From Lentisphaerae bacterium RIFOXYC12_FULL_60_16 (lineage in GTDB: Bacteria > Verrucomicrobiota > Kiritimatiellia > UBA8416 > YA12-FULL-60-10): 34,267 nt of DNA. Made by a program: the position numbers and the translations under genes. This document shows, piece after piece, positions 14,294 to 22,369 of this stretch. The stretch lies in contig MHBQ01000079.1 in NCBI GenBank assembly GCA_001803315.1, positions 1 to 34,267 of the forward strand, read 5' to 3'. Every line of letters starts with the position of its first letter. The stretch's first letter is position 1. The notes below the pieces were generated by a model, which saw only the letters and a list, made by a program, of their open reading frames with translations, ran no database searches and had not been told where the DNA came from.

Positions 14294-15319
14294 TTACTGC
14301 GGGGTTTGCGGCATGACCGGCATGCCGGGTTGCTGCATCCCGGGCCCGTATTCGATGCTGGACTTGGAGGAGAGGTCCTGCAGGAAGGTTGTCATGGAGC
14401 GTTGTTGTTTCTGCCGACGCAGGGCATCCACGATCTTATCCTTGGGTGGGACTCCGCCTTCGCTGTGTTCGAGCACCTGGATCAGGTGATAGCCGAAAGT
14501 GGTTTCGATGACCGGTCCGACTTCGTTGACTTTCTGGCTGAAGGCGGCATCCTCGAACGGTTTAACCATCTGGCCGCGGCGGAACATGCCCAGGTCTCCA
14601 CCCATGGAAGCGCTGGGGCATTTTGAGTGCTGGCGCGCCATCTCGGCAAAGTCGGCGCCTTCGAGGATCTGTTTACGGATGTCTTCAAGCTGGTTGCGCT
14701 TGATGGTCTTGGTGGCGTCGTCATCGGTTGGCTCGAAGCTGATCAGGATGTGACGGGCCTGTACGTTCTCGGGCAGTTCCAGGCGACCGGCATTCTCCTT
14801 TGAGAATTCATCCAGTTCAGCGTCGGTGACTGCCCATTCGTTGGTCAGGCGGGCTTCCAGCACCTTGTTGACGCGGATGGCTACGCGTATTTCCTCTTTC
14901 ATCCGGGCTTCACCCATGGGGCTTTTCTGCATCATTTCCTCGAGTGTGGTGCCCGGGGGCAGGGACGAGCGGATGCGGTCATAGAATCGTTGTTCGTCGT
15001 CGGATTCGATCTGGACCTGTTGACGATCGGCTTCCTTGAGCAGGAGGGTACGGGTGATGAACTGCTGGACGATGGAATCCCGGATCCGGTTCTCGATCTG
15101 GGGAATCTGTTCGGGAGGGATCTGGCCCTGCATGGCGGAGAGCCGGACCGTGACTTCCTGCTCGGCATCGGCCCGGGTGAGGCGTTGGCCGTCAACGGAA
15201 ACCAGCCATTCATCGCCTGGAACGGCGGGGGGTGTTGTGGCGGTTTCGGGGGCGGTTTTTTTCCCGCAACCGGTGATGACGAAGGTTGAAAGTGCCAGTG
15301 TGATCAGGGTGCGACGCAT
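14294..15319 (-). CDS. Parvulin-type peptidyl-prolyl isomerase lipoprotein (SurA/PrsA-like)
   Basis: This 341-residue protein has a lipoprotein signal ('LSTFVITGC', lipidated Cys18). A SurA/PrsA-like helical N-terminal region (about 35-185) follows, then a parvulin domain (about 188-285) with 'QARHILISFE', 'GADFAEMARQHSKCPSASMGGDLGMF' (key GGDLG) and 'VGPVIETTFGYHLIQVLE'. Such proteins catalyse proline isomerisation and chaperone outer-membrane or exported proteins in the periplasm. The C-terminus is Met/Pro/Gln-rich ('GPGMQQPGMPVMPQTPQ'). Its start overlaps the end of recO by 16 bases, and it is the last gene of the minus-strand block. A periplasmic foldase is a plausible helper for the exported proteins nearby, though its partners are unknown. 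Confidence 0.87.
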   Translation of the reverse strand: MRRTLITLALSTFVITGCGKKTAPETATTPPAVPGDEWLVSVDGQRLTRADAEQEVTVRLSAMQGQIPPEQIPQIENRIRDSIVQQFITRTLLLKEADRQQVQIESDDEQRFYDRIRSSLPPGTTLEEMMQKSPMGEARMKEEIRVAIRVNKVLEARLTNEWAVTDAELDEFSKENAGRLELPENVQARHILISFEPTDDDATKTIKRNQLEDIRKQILEGADFAEMARQHSKCPSASMGGDLGMFRRGQMVKPFEDAAFSQKVNEVGPVIETTFGYHLIQVLEHSEGGVPPKDKIVDALRRQKQQRSMTTFLQDLSSKSSIEYGPGMQQPGMPVMPQTPQ

Positions 15320-16107
15320 GGTTGCTCCGTTCTCCGGGTTCGGTCAGGTTTTAACAAATCCATTACCATACTGCGACTTGCGGTCTGCAAATCCAGATGA
15401 TAATCAAGAATGCTACCAAGGAATGCCTGTAAAGCCAAGACTTGTGTGGGGTGGCAGAAGGTTTTTGCGGGGGTGTCGGGATGGGGGGTATCCTGCCAGG
15501 AACGCAGGATAGCCAGCAGGTCGGGGGTCAATTGCCAGGTGTCGGTGGAATTCGAGTGGCCGGCGCAGTCCGGGCATTTCAGTCCGCCCCAGGCCGGGTT
15601 GAACCAGGCGTTGGTCTGGCCGGTGAGGCCCTTGTTGCAGGCGGTGCAGCCTGTCAACTGGGGCGCCCAGCCGAGTTGGCCCATCCAGCGGATTTCGAAC
15701 CAGGACACCAGTGCCGCGGTTGGCGGGTTGGTGTTGAGGTGATCGAGCAGGTGCCCGGTGAGCGCAAACAAGCCCTGGTGGTCGGGCCCCGGCACGCTGG
15801 TCCGGTTGGCCAGTTCGGCGGCATAGGATGCGGTCATGGCGGAGCGCCAGCGGTCGCGCAAACCGGGGCGGTAGTTGATGGGTGAGCATTCCTTGAGGAT
15901 ATGGATCCCGTTGCGTTCCCGCGTATAGTAGACCAGCTCGCAGGTGTAAAACAGGTCGTATTGGCCGAGGAAACGGCTTTTTGGGCGGAGTGCGCCTTTG
16001 ACCAGGGTGACCATGCGGCCCAGGGCGGGTGAAAGCCAGATGACCACATGGGAAGTTCGTGAGTACGGGTATACGCGCAGGACGATGGCGTGGGTACGGT
16101 CAGTCAT
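15304..16107 (-). CDS. recO: DNA repair protein RecO
   Basis: The 267-residue product is RecO, which helps load RecA onto SSB-coated single-stranded DNA with RecR (RecFOR pathway). The N-terminal OB-fold opens with 'DRTHAIVLRVYPYSRTSHVV' and contains 'LVKGALRPKSRFLGQY', both typical. The central helical part includes the zinc site 'CTACNKG...CPDC' (C154, C157, C178, C181). Length is normal. The stop lies 16 bases inside the parvulin gene, and the start overlaps the ybeY stop by eight bases. All three genes are therefore probably translated from one mRNA with pgpH. Confidence 0.9.
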   Translation of the reverse strand: MTDRTHAIVLRVYPYSRTSHVVIWLSPALGRMVTLVKGALRPKSRFLGQYDLFYTCELVYYTRERNGIHILKECSPINYRPGLRDRWRSAMTASYAAELANRTSVPGPDHQGLFALTGHLLDHLNTNPPTAALVSWFEIRWMGQLGWAPQLTGCTACNKGLTGQTNAWFNPAWGGLKCPDCAGHSNSTDTWQLTPDLLAILRSWQDTPHPDTPAKTFCHPTQVLALQAFLGSILDYHLDLQTASRSMVMDLLKPDRTRRTEQPCVAP

Positions 16108-16582
16108 GGTGAGACCGGCTCCAGGAAAGGCTGAGCGGGCGAACCTCGGGATGGTTCAGCCAGCGCAGTTCGCGGCGGCGCATGCGCCGTCGCGAACGGG
16201 GGGTGGAATCGCAGGCGCCGGTGAGGTGGTCGATACCGTGGGCCAGGTAGAGGGCCAGTTCGCGGGCGATGGGCCATCGGGAGCTTGAACGGATGCAGCG
16301 CAGTGCCTGTTGCGTATTGACGGCGACATCGGCATGGCAAGCCGTGGTGCCGGGCATCGGGTCGTAGCGGATGCTGATGACGTCCGTGGTGGTGTCGGAT
16401 TGAAAGCAGATCCGGTTGAGTGCCCGCATGCCGGTGTCGTCCTGCAGGAAGACCTGGATGGAGTCGAGGGGCTTTGCGCCGGTCAGGTGTTCAGCGCGCC
16501 GGATCAGCCGGGCGACCAGTGTCCGGGCCAGCGTGCGGTTCACCCGCACCGTTTTTTGCCGGTTGTTTATCTCGATTTTCAT
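16100..16582 (-). CDS. ybeY: Endoribonuclease YbeY (16S rRNA maturation)
   Basis: A 160-residue protein of the YbeY metallo-endoribonuclease family, involved in 16S rRNA 3'-end maturation and ribosome quality control. Conserved parts are the opening 'MKIEINNRQKTVRV', 'TTTDVISIRYDP' (usual TDVLSF), and the metal motif 'HGIDHLTGACDSTPRSRRRMRRRE'. In the last, H115 and H119 are present but the third position of HGxxHLxGYDH is Asp125, preceded by Cys rather than Asp. To my knowledge an Asp here, followed by TP..R..MR..E, is common in planctomycete and verrucomicrobial YbeY, so it is probably functional. ATG 16582 is chosen because the family N-terminus starts there; this puts the first 92 bases inside the pgpH reading frame. 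The stop overlaps recO. Confidence 0.87.
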   Translation of the reverse strand: MKIEINNRQKTVRVNRTLARTLVARLIRRAEHLTGAKPLDSIQVFLQDDTGMRALNRICFQSDTTTDVISIRYDPMPGTTACHADVAVNTQQALRCIRSSSRWPIARELALYLAHGIDHLTGACDSTPRSRRRMRRRELRWLNHPEVRPLSLSWSRSHHD

Positions 16583-18095
16583 CCTTGGGATACGGAACGC
16601 GTCCGTGCAACATGTTGCGGAGGGTGAATACAAAGGAGCGTTTCACCCGGGTCAGTTCCTGGAGGGTCAGGTCGCACTGGTCCAGCTGGCCGTCTTCAAA
16701 ACGGCCGATAACAATGTCATTGACCAGATTTTCAATATGGCCGGGGGAGGTTTTTTCCATGGACCGGGAGGCTGCCTCCACGGCATCGGCCAGTGAAATG
16801 ATGGCGGATTCACGAGTGGAGGGTTTCGGGCCGGGGTAGCGGAAGGCGCTTTCATCGATACCCGGGCCTTCTCCCTTGCCGAGCTCGAGTTCCATCTGGC
16901 TTTTGGCCTTATGATGGAAAGAGGACATCAGGCTGGTCCCGTGGTGTTCACGGATGACGGCGGTGACCGGATCCGGTAACTTATAGAGAAGGGCGAGGCT
17001 GATGCCTTCCTTGACGTGTGAGGCGAGGATAAGGGAACTCATGCTGGGCGCCAGGGTGTCGTGGGGGTTGTTGCGCAAAGCGATGTTCTCCGCGAAGAAA
17101 TCCGGTTTTGCCAGCTTGCCGATATCATGGAAATAGGCGCATACGCGGGCCAGCAGGGAATTGGCGCCGATTTCGTCCGCGGCTGCCTGCGCCAGGCTGG
17201 CGGCCACCAGGCTGTGATGGTAGGTGCCGGGGGCCTCAATAGCGAGCCGTTGCAGGAGGGGGTGGCCGAGGTCGGACACCTCCAGCAGGCGGATATCCGT
17301 GGTGATGCGGAACAACAATTCCATCAGGGGCAGGGTGACGAGTACGATGATGGCGCTGAGCACACCTCCGCTGATGCCGGCCAGTGCCCGGTGCAGGATG
17401 CGCATGACGTTGTAATCCGGCCATTCGAGCAGGGTCTGTCCCAGAACGCACATCAGCTGCGTCATGCCGGCCAGCAAGCCGATGCCGAGCAGGCGGGTCC
17501 GGGTACGGCCCTGGCGCGCCAGGTAAGCGGTAACCGAGGTGGCCATCAATCCGGCGCACAACAGGGAGAAGTTATGCCCTCCCATGATGAACAGGCAGAT
17601 GCTGGTCCATGCTCCGGCGGCGACACCGACGGCGCCGTCTGCCAGGAGCGTGGCAATCAGGGGAGCCAGGGCGTACGGGAGCAGGTAGCCGGTCACTTCG
17701 GCAGGGAGGATGATACCAACCTGGAAGATCCGGTATTGGACCTTGGCAACCGTTAGCGACATCAGGACGATCAAGGCCAGCATCATGATGTGTGAATTGC
17801 GTCGAAGGTACCCCGGCTTGACGACATTCAGTGCGATACCGATAGCCAGCATGCTGGCAAACATGAAAGCGCTATCTGCCAGAACGGAGGCGGGAAACAG
17901 TCCGTTCTGGCTGTACCAGTCGAAGAAAACGCCCAAATGGATCAGGATAACGGAGAATAACCACAGCAGGATGATTAGGAGGAATCCTGCGATGGGGTTT
18001 TCAGGCAGGGGAACCTGGAGTGTTGAGACCCGCCAGGCCTGGCGGTCCCTGTTTTTGGCTTTCCGTGAACGGAGTTTTGAGATAAAGTTCGTCAT
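16491..18095 (-). CDS. pgpH: 7TM-HD family cyclic-di-AMP phosphodiesterase (PgpH-like)
   Basis: The 534-residue product has six or seven membrane helices (about residues 36-265) followed by a cytoplasmic HD domain. That domain has the PgpH-type motifs 'APGTYHHSLVAASLA' (H293/H294), 'YFHDIGKL' (H323, D324), 'ILASHVKEG' (H360) and 'REHHGTSL' (H384/H385). PgpH hydrolyses c-di-AMP to pApA. Typical PgpH proteins are over 700 residues because of a large extracytoplasmic 7TMR-HDED domain; that domain is missing here, so sensing must differ. The C-terminal 30 residues are polar, and their DNA overlaps ybeY by 92 bases. The pgpH-ybeY order is common across bacteria. No good ribosome binding site precedes ATG 18095. 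Confidence 0.87.
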   Translation of the reverse strand: MTNFISKLRSRKAKNRDRQAWRVSTLQVPLPENPIAGFLLIILLWLFSVILIHLGVFFDWYSQNGLFPASVLADSAFMFASMLAIGIALNVVKPGYLRRNSHIMMLALIVLMSLTVAKVQYRIFQVGIILPAEVTGYLLPYALAPLIATLLADGAVGVAAGAWTSICLFIMGGHNFSLLCAGLMATSVTAYLARQGRTRTRLLGIGLLAGMTQLMCVLGQTLLEWPDYNVMRILHRALAGISGGVLSAIIVLVTLPLMELLFRITTDIRLLEVSDLGHPLLQRLAIEAPGTYHHSLVAASLAQAAADEIGANSLLARVCAYFHDIGKLAKPDFFAENIALRNNPHDTLAPSMSSLILASHVKEGISLALLYKLPDPVTAVIREHHGTSLMSSFHHKAKSQMELELGKGEGPGIDESAFRYPGPKPSTRESAIISLADAVEAASRSMEKTSPGHIENLVNDIVIGRFEDGQLDQCDLTLQELTRVKRSFVFTLRNMLHGRVPYPKDENRDKQPAKNGAGEPHAGPDTGRPADPAR

Positions 18096-18125
18096 ACCAA
18101 GGGTTTTTGATTGATGTAACCATTG

Positions 18126-18153
18126 ATACTAGGGGAACCCTGTCCGGTTGCAA
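18126..18153 (-). promoter_or_regulatory. Possible promoter of the pgpH-ybeY-recO block
   Basis: On the minus strand TTGCAA (18148-18153; 4 of 6) and TAGTAT (18126-18131; 4 of 6) are 16 bases apart, giving a leader of roughly 25 bases. Both elements are weak. It is offered because the block must start transcription in this 119-base divergent gap. Confidence 0.3.
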
Positions 18154-18178
18154 GGAAAAACCGGGTGATAATGGTCTG

Positions 18179-18207
18179 TTGACACTGGGGAAGACGATTG
18201 GAATAAT
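18179..18207 (+). promoter_or_regulatory. Near-consensus promoter placed for a leaderless transcript
   Basis: TTGACA (18179-18184; perfect) and AATAAT (18202-18207; 5 of 6) are separated by 17 bases, the best promoter I see in the window. The expected start of transcription (18213-18216) coincides with the ATG at 18215, which has no Shine-Dalgarno sequence. This predicts a leaderless mRNA. Confidence 0.6.
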
Positions 18208-18214
18208 CCAGCTT

Positions 18215-18568
18215 ATGAAACGTCAAACATCGTTGTGCATGATGGGGATGGTAATGGCGGGATGTCTGGTCGCCCTGGTGTTGATTCCGGCGTGTGAGGA
18301 TGCTGAAGGGGCTACGGCGCTAACCGTGACGCCGTCACGTGCGGAATTGCGTGCGGGCACCAATTCGGTGGTCTTTACCGTGGAAAGCAACAACCTGCGG
18401 GAGTTGTCGCTCCCGTTGGAATGGAGTGTGGACAACCCGGGCATGGGAGAGATATTTGGGTCAGGGGGATATTCTGCCGTATACCGGGTCCGCAGCGGGA
18501 ATGGTGTCAATATTGTGCGCGTGCAGGATCAATATGGTGCGGAAGGTATTGCCACGGTCGAGCAGTGA
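18215..18568 (+). CDS. Small lipoprotein, Ig-like fold suspected
   Basis: I do not recognise a named family. The 117-residue product has a basic start (MKRQ), a hydrophobic stretch 'MVMAGCLVALVLIPAC' with a plausible lipobox (LIPAC, lipidated Cys near residue 27), and a small all-beta domain. The phrases 'LTVTPSRAELRAGTNSVVFTV', given here as LTVTPSRAEL and NSVVFTVES, together with 'EWSVDNPGMGEI' and 'GVNIVRVQDQYGAEGIATV', match the logic of bacterial Ig-like (Big_2-type) domains. It is probably anchored in the envelope. It lies 94 bases upstream of the ExeA-like/secretin operon and could act with it, but a separate promoter lies between. The start follows its promoter so closely that leaderless translation is likely. 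Confidence 0.68.
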   Translation: MKRQTSLCMMGMVMAGCLVALVLIPACEDAEGATALTVTPSRAELRAGTNSVVFTVESNNLRELSLPLEWSVDNPGMGEIFGSGGYSAVYRVRSGNGVNIVRVQDQYGAEGIATVEQ

Positions 18569-18603
18569 AGCGGACGGTCCGGTTGTTTGATCCGGATTCA
18601 ATC

Positions 18604-18631
18604 TTGATGTTGTAACCGGGTTGGTTATACT
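18604..18631 (+). promoter_or_regulatory. Possible promoter of the ExeA-secretin operon
   Basis: TTGATG (18604-18609; 4 of 6) and TATACT (18626-18631; 5 of 6) are 16 bases apart. Transcription would begin near 18638, about 25 bases before ATG 18663. Read-through from the lipoprotein gene is also possible. Confidence 0.42.
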
Positions 18632-18662
18632 CGGTACCACTAGGCATTTGCGCTGGGGGGGT

Positions 18663-19607
18663 ATGAGTTATTTCAAGATGTTGGGGCTGGAAAAGGAGCC
18701 TTTCTCGACCAGCCCTGATCCCGCGTTCATGTTCCTTTCCCGGGAACACAAGGCGGCGTTATGCCGGTTGCAGATCTCGATAACGCTCAAGCGTGGCATG
18801 AGTGTTGTGCTGGGGGATATCGGAACCGGGAAAACCACGCTCAGCCGCAAACTGTCACAAGCGCTTACCGATAACCCGGATGTTTATTTCCGGATGGTGT
18901 TGAACCCATATTTCCGTACCGAGAAGCAGTTCCTGTCAAGGCTGGCGGGATTGTTTCATGTACAGGTATCACCAAGCGGGACCGCGTTGGATTACATGGA
19001 AGCGGTTGAGAAGGCCCTGTTTGAGAAAGGGGTCGAACAGGGGAAAACGCCGGTCCTCTTGATTGATGAGGCGCAGATCCTGCCGGATTTCGTGTTTGAA
19101 GTGCTCCGGATCCTTCTGAACTACGAAACCAACGAGTACAAGATCCTGCAGCTGGTGCTGGTCGGCCAGATGGAGTTGCTGCCGCGTATCAGCCGGATAG
19201 CCAATTTCTGGGACCGGATTGCGTTGAAGTGCATGCTGAAGCCGCTGGGCCAGGAAGAATTGCGTGAGTTGATCGATTTCCGGTTGCGGCAGGCGGGTTA
19301 TACCGGATCGGCGCCCCTGTTCACCAACGAGGCTATCCGGATGATCGAGGAGTATACCGGCGGGTATCCGCGCAAGGTCTCGTTCCTGTGCCACGAAGCG
19401 TTGGAATACCTGGTCATGTATGATCGCAAGCTGGTGGACGAATCCGTGATTCGTGAGGTTGTGGCGCGGGAGGTTCAGCCGGACCGTGGGGGAGAACCTG
19501 CGCCATCGAAAGACGCGACTGCCCGGCCGGTCCGTCCGGGCTCGGTGCCGGATCCATCCTTGAAACCGTTGAAGGGCAGTCTCCGGCTCAAGCTGGTGGG
19601 AACGTGA
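18663..19607 (+). CDS. ExeA/GspA-like AAA ATPase
   Basis: This 314-residue protein belongs to the ExeA/GspA family of AAA+ ATPases, which help assemble the type II secretin through the peptidoglycan layer. The characteristic N-terminus 'YFKMLGLEKEPFSTSPDP' with 'FLSREHKAAL' is present. So are Walker A 'GDIGTGKTTL' (51-60), Walker B 'VLLIDEAQ' (131-138) and a C-terminal helical lid ('YTGGYPRKVSFLCHEAL'). No membrane helix or peptidoglycan-binding domain follows, unlike Aeromonas ExeA, so this is the short cytoplasmic type. The last 40 residues are Pro/Arg-rich. ATG 18663 follows a run of seven Gs that may serve as a poor ribosome site. The PilP/GspC-like gene starts immediately after the stop. 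Confidence 0.85.
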   Translation: MSYFKMLGLEKEPFSTSPDPAFMFLSREHKAALCRLQISITLKRGMSVVLGDIGTGKTTLSRKLSQALTDNPDVYFRMVLNPYFRTEKQFLSRLAGLFHVQVSPSGTALDYMEAVEKALFEKGVEQGKTPVLLIDEAQILPDFVFEVLRILLNYETNEYKILQLVLVGQMELLPRISRIANFWDRIALKCMLKPLGQEELRELIDFRLRQAGYTGSAPLFTNEAIRMIEEYTGGYPRKVSFLCHEALEYLVMYDRKLVDESVIREVVAREVQPDRGGEPAPSKDATARPVRPGSVPDPSLKPLKGSLRLKLVGT

Positions 19608-19616
19608 GTGGTGCCT

Positions 19617-20642
19617 ATGCCTGAAGCAAGCAAAGAACAATTGTCGCCCGAAGAGAAACTGCTGAAGGTGATCCAAACGGGCGGGCAGGTGGAGACTCCG
19701 TCCTCTCCGGAGGAAAAGCTGGCAAAAGCGGTTGCAGCCCCGGCGGCACCGCGGCCGGCGCCTGCCGTGGTTCCTGTCGCCCCGGCGGCACCGCAGCCGA
19801 CACCTGCCGCACCCGCGGCCCCTGTGCAGCCAGCCGCCAGGCCGGCGGTTTCAATCAAGCCGTCGCTGGTGGTGAAAAGTGCCAAGCCGGAAGCGCCGAA
19901 ATTGAAGTTGAACCGTCCCCCGGCTCAGGAGAAGGAGCGTGCCGCCAAGGCGGCTGCTTTTGCTAAGTCCATGGGGACCCTTCCGCCGGATACTGCGGGT
20001 TCGGGGGGAGGGGACACCGTCGCGCCGGCGGCTCCCGGGGCCGTGGTGTCGGGTGCCCCGGTGACGCGTGGTACTGTGCGGCGAACCACCGTGGCCGGCC
20101 GTGCACCATCGCGGGCTAAATTCGGAGAACGCCCGGCCATGTTGACGTTGGCGAACCGGTCCCTGGTTGCGGTGATCCTGCTGACGGTGGGGTTGTGCGG
20201 ATACGAGGTGTGGGCGGCCATGCGGTGGGATGCCAATTTCGGGAAAATGGGCGCCGGTTCTGAGGCGGTTTCCACGTTGCCGGCCCTGGATATCCCGCCC
20301 GATATTTATCTGTTGCAGGATGTGATGGATCAGTATGCCAGGCGGCCCCTGATCGGATTATTTGTAGTGCCGGATAAGGGATCGACGCCACCTCCGCCGG
20401 ATCCCCGGATCGAGGCAACGGATACCGGGCGGTATATTAGCGAGAACCTCCAAATGATCGGTCATTCAACGGATTCGGCCGGCGGGATGGAAGCGATTGT
20501 CATGGACAAGCTGGACAACAGAATGCATGTTCTCGTGGTTGGCAACCTGATGCCGATAAAAGACAAGGTTGTGACCGTAACGGAGATCCTGCCGGACCGT
20601 GTGGTCGTTAAGGACGGGGCCGTCAGCTTGGTGATCAAATGA
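19617..20642 (+). CDS. PilP/GspC-like inner-membrane clamp protein
   Basis: The 341-residue product has a cytoplasmic N-terminus with two copies of an 'SPEEKL' motif (residues about 10-35), then a long Ala/Pro-rich region (about 38-80). One membrane helix (about 183-201, 'SLVAVILLTVGLCGYEVWAAM') and a C-terminal beta domain (about 260-341, 'NMHVLVVGNLMP' region and 'VTEILPDRVVVKDGAV') follow. That beta domain resembles the homology region of GspC/PilP, which contacts the secretin N0 domain. The long N-terminal extension is unlike standard GspC. It lies between the ExeA-like and secretin genes, overlapping the secretin start by four bases (ATGA). The start could also be GTG 19608. The call depends on layout and context more than on strong motifs. 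Confidence 0.65.
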   Translation: MPEASKEQLSPEEKLLKVIQTGGQVETPSSPEEKLAKAVAAPAAPRPAPAVVPVAPAAPQPTPAAPAAPVQPAARPAVSIKPSLVVKSAKPEAPKLKLNRPPAQEKERAAKAAAFAKSMGTLPPDTAGSGGGDTVAPAAPGAVVSGAPVTRGTVRRTTVAGRAPSRAKFGERPAMLTLANRSLVAVILLTVGLCGYEVWAAMRWDANFGKMGAGSEAVSTLPALDIPPDIYLLQDVMDQYARRPLIGLFVVPDKGSTPPPPDPRIEATDTGRYISENLQMIGHSTDSAGGMEAIVMDKLDNRMHVLVVGNLMPIKDKVVTVTEILPDRVVVKDGAVSLVIK

Positions 20643-22285
20643 TGGGGATGCGTGTGCGACAGACCGGATGGTATGGCCTTGGAATCCTGATCCTGGCGGG
20701 CGCTTGGGCTTTTGCCCAAACCCCGGTGGATCCCAATATGCTGGTGACCACCCAGGTGCCCGTGGCTTCCCCCCGGCGTCTGGCGGATTTTGATCTTCCG
20801 GGGATGACCAACCGGATCAACCTGACCACCCAGGTTCCCTGGGATATTGTCCAATTGATCGAGTACCTGGCCCAGAAGGGCGGGCTCAACAACATGGTGA
20901 TCGGCAAGGGCGTGGGGGGGGTAACCACCAAGCTCAAGTTTGATGATGTGACCGTTGCCGAAGCGCTTGAGATCGTGTTGTCGGTGAACAGTCTGGCCTA
21001 CGAGGTGCACAACGGCATCCTGACCATCATGACCGACCAGGAATACAAGCTCCTGTACGGTATGAGTTTTTATGACCAGAAAACCGCCCGTCTGATCGAG
21101 TTGAAGTTCGCGGACCCGGTGCGTGTGGCCATGATGCTCGAGAAGATGAAAAGCAGCATCGGCACCATCGTGGCGGATCCTGTGACCGGGACGCTGATCC
21201 TGATTGATACGCCGGACAAGATCGCGGAGATGCAGGTGGTGATAGCCAAGGCCGATCTGCCGACCGTTTCACGCATCATCCCGACCGAGACCCGTACATT
21301 TGTCCTCCAGTACGCCGACGTGGAGCGGATACAGAGCGAAGTGACGGCGATGCTGACCAAGGAGGCTGGCGCCGTACGGTCTGACCAGCGGACGCGGACC
21401 TTGATTGTGACCGACCTGACACACAACATGCGCCGGATCGAGGATTTGGTGAAGGCTTTTGACACGCGGCCCAAGCAGGTGTTTATCGAGGCCAAGATTG
21501 TCCAGACCACGTTGAACGACCAGTTCAGCCTGGGCATCAATTGGAACCACCTGATGGCCGGCATTGATCCGCGTTATTCGGTAAGATCCAGTGTGCGCCC
21601 GCCGGGACCGGCTTCGCCGGTTGGGACCCTGACCTACAATACCATTGCAGGCAACGGGGACCTGTCCGTGGTGCTGGACGCCCTGAAGAGCGTGGGAGAC
21701 ACCAAGATCCTGTCCAACCCGCATGTGGCGGTGCTGGATGGCCAGGAGGCCATTATCGAGGTTATCACCGACCAGCCTTACAAGGAATTAACCATTGAGA
21801 GTGGTACGACCAACATAACGGGTGTTACCTATATCTTTAAAAAAGTGGGTGTGACGCTGGGGGTTACGCCGCGGATCAATGATCAGGACCTGATCAGCGT
21901 AGCGGTCAAACCGGAGATCAGTTCCATTGCCACCTGGTATGACGGCCTTCCGCAGGAGGGGACCCCGGTAATCCGCAAGTCCATGGCCGAGACGTCGGTG
22001 ATGGTCAAGAACGGGGTGACGATCATCATCGGGGGCATGATTGAGAACGTCAAGGAGATGCAGACCTACCAGGTTCCCTTGCTGGGGGCGATTCCCCTGC
22101 TGGGCCGCTTGTTCCGGTCGGATGCGGAAACCAAGGAGAACCGTGAGATCGTGGTTTTCCTGACACCCCGCATCGTGTCGGGAGAGGAGCCGCATCAACT
22201 GCTGCAGGAAATTAAGAAGACACCCAAGCCCATGCGGACCACCGGAGGCTCCAGCGAAACCAAACCGATGAAACCGGTACGGTGA
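20639..22285 (+). CDS. Secretin of GspD/PilQ superfamily
   Basis: This 548-residue outer-membrane channel protein has a signal peptide ('GWYGLGILILAGAWAFAQ', cleavage near residue 28). An N0/STN-like domain (about 55-135, 'VAEALEIVLSVNSLAYEV') follows, then N1-type modules (about 140-285, 'FVLQYADVERIQSEV' and 'ARLIELKFADPVRV') and the C-terminal secretin domain. The secretin domain shows 'VFIEAKIVQTTLNDQFSLGI', 'TKILSNPHVAVLDGQEAIIEV', 'GVTLGVTPRINDQDLISVAV' and 'VPLLGAIPLLGRLFRS'. Secretins form the ring through which type II substrates or pili leave. It is shorter than GspD (about 650) and has no obvious C-terminal S-domain, so a lipoprotein pilotin need not be involved. Four-base overlap with the previous gene indicates coupling. 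Confidence 0.9.
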   Translation: MMGMRVRQTGWYGLGILILAGAWAFAQTPVDPNMLVTTQVPVASPRRLADFDLPGMTNRINLTTQVPWDIVQLIEYLAQKGGLNNMVIGKGVGGVTTKLKFDDVTVAEALEIVLSVNSLAYEVHNGILTIMTDQEYKLLYGMSFYDQKTARLIELKFADPVRVAMMLEKMKSSIGTIVADPVTGTLILIDTPDKIAEMQVVIAKADLPTVSRIIPTETRTFVLQYADVERIQSEVTAMLTKEAGAVRSDQRTRTLIVTDLTHNMRRIEDLVKAFDTRPKQVFIEAKIVQTTLNDQFSLGINWNHLMAGIDPRYSVRSSVRPPGPASPVGTLTYNTIAGNGDLSVVLDALKSVGDTKILSNPHVAVLDGQEAIIEVITDQPYKELTIESGTTNITGVTYIFKKVGVTLGVTPRINDQDLISVAVKPEISSIATWYDGLPQEGTPVIRKSMAETSVMVKNGVTIIIGGMIENVKEMQTYQVPLLGAIPLLGRLFRSDAETKENREIVVFLTPRIVSGEEPHQLLQEIKKTPKPMRTTGGSSETKPMKPVR

Positions 22286-22369
22286 AGCCGGGCATGGTGT
22301 GGCGGCATACTGGTGGGTTGGCGATGAGGGGCTCAGCGGTTTAACAGGGGAAATCCGGAAACCATCCAC

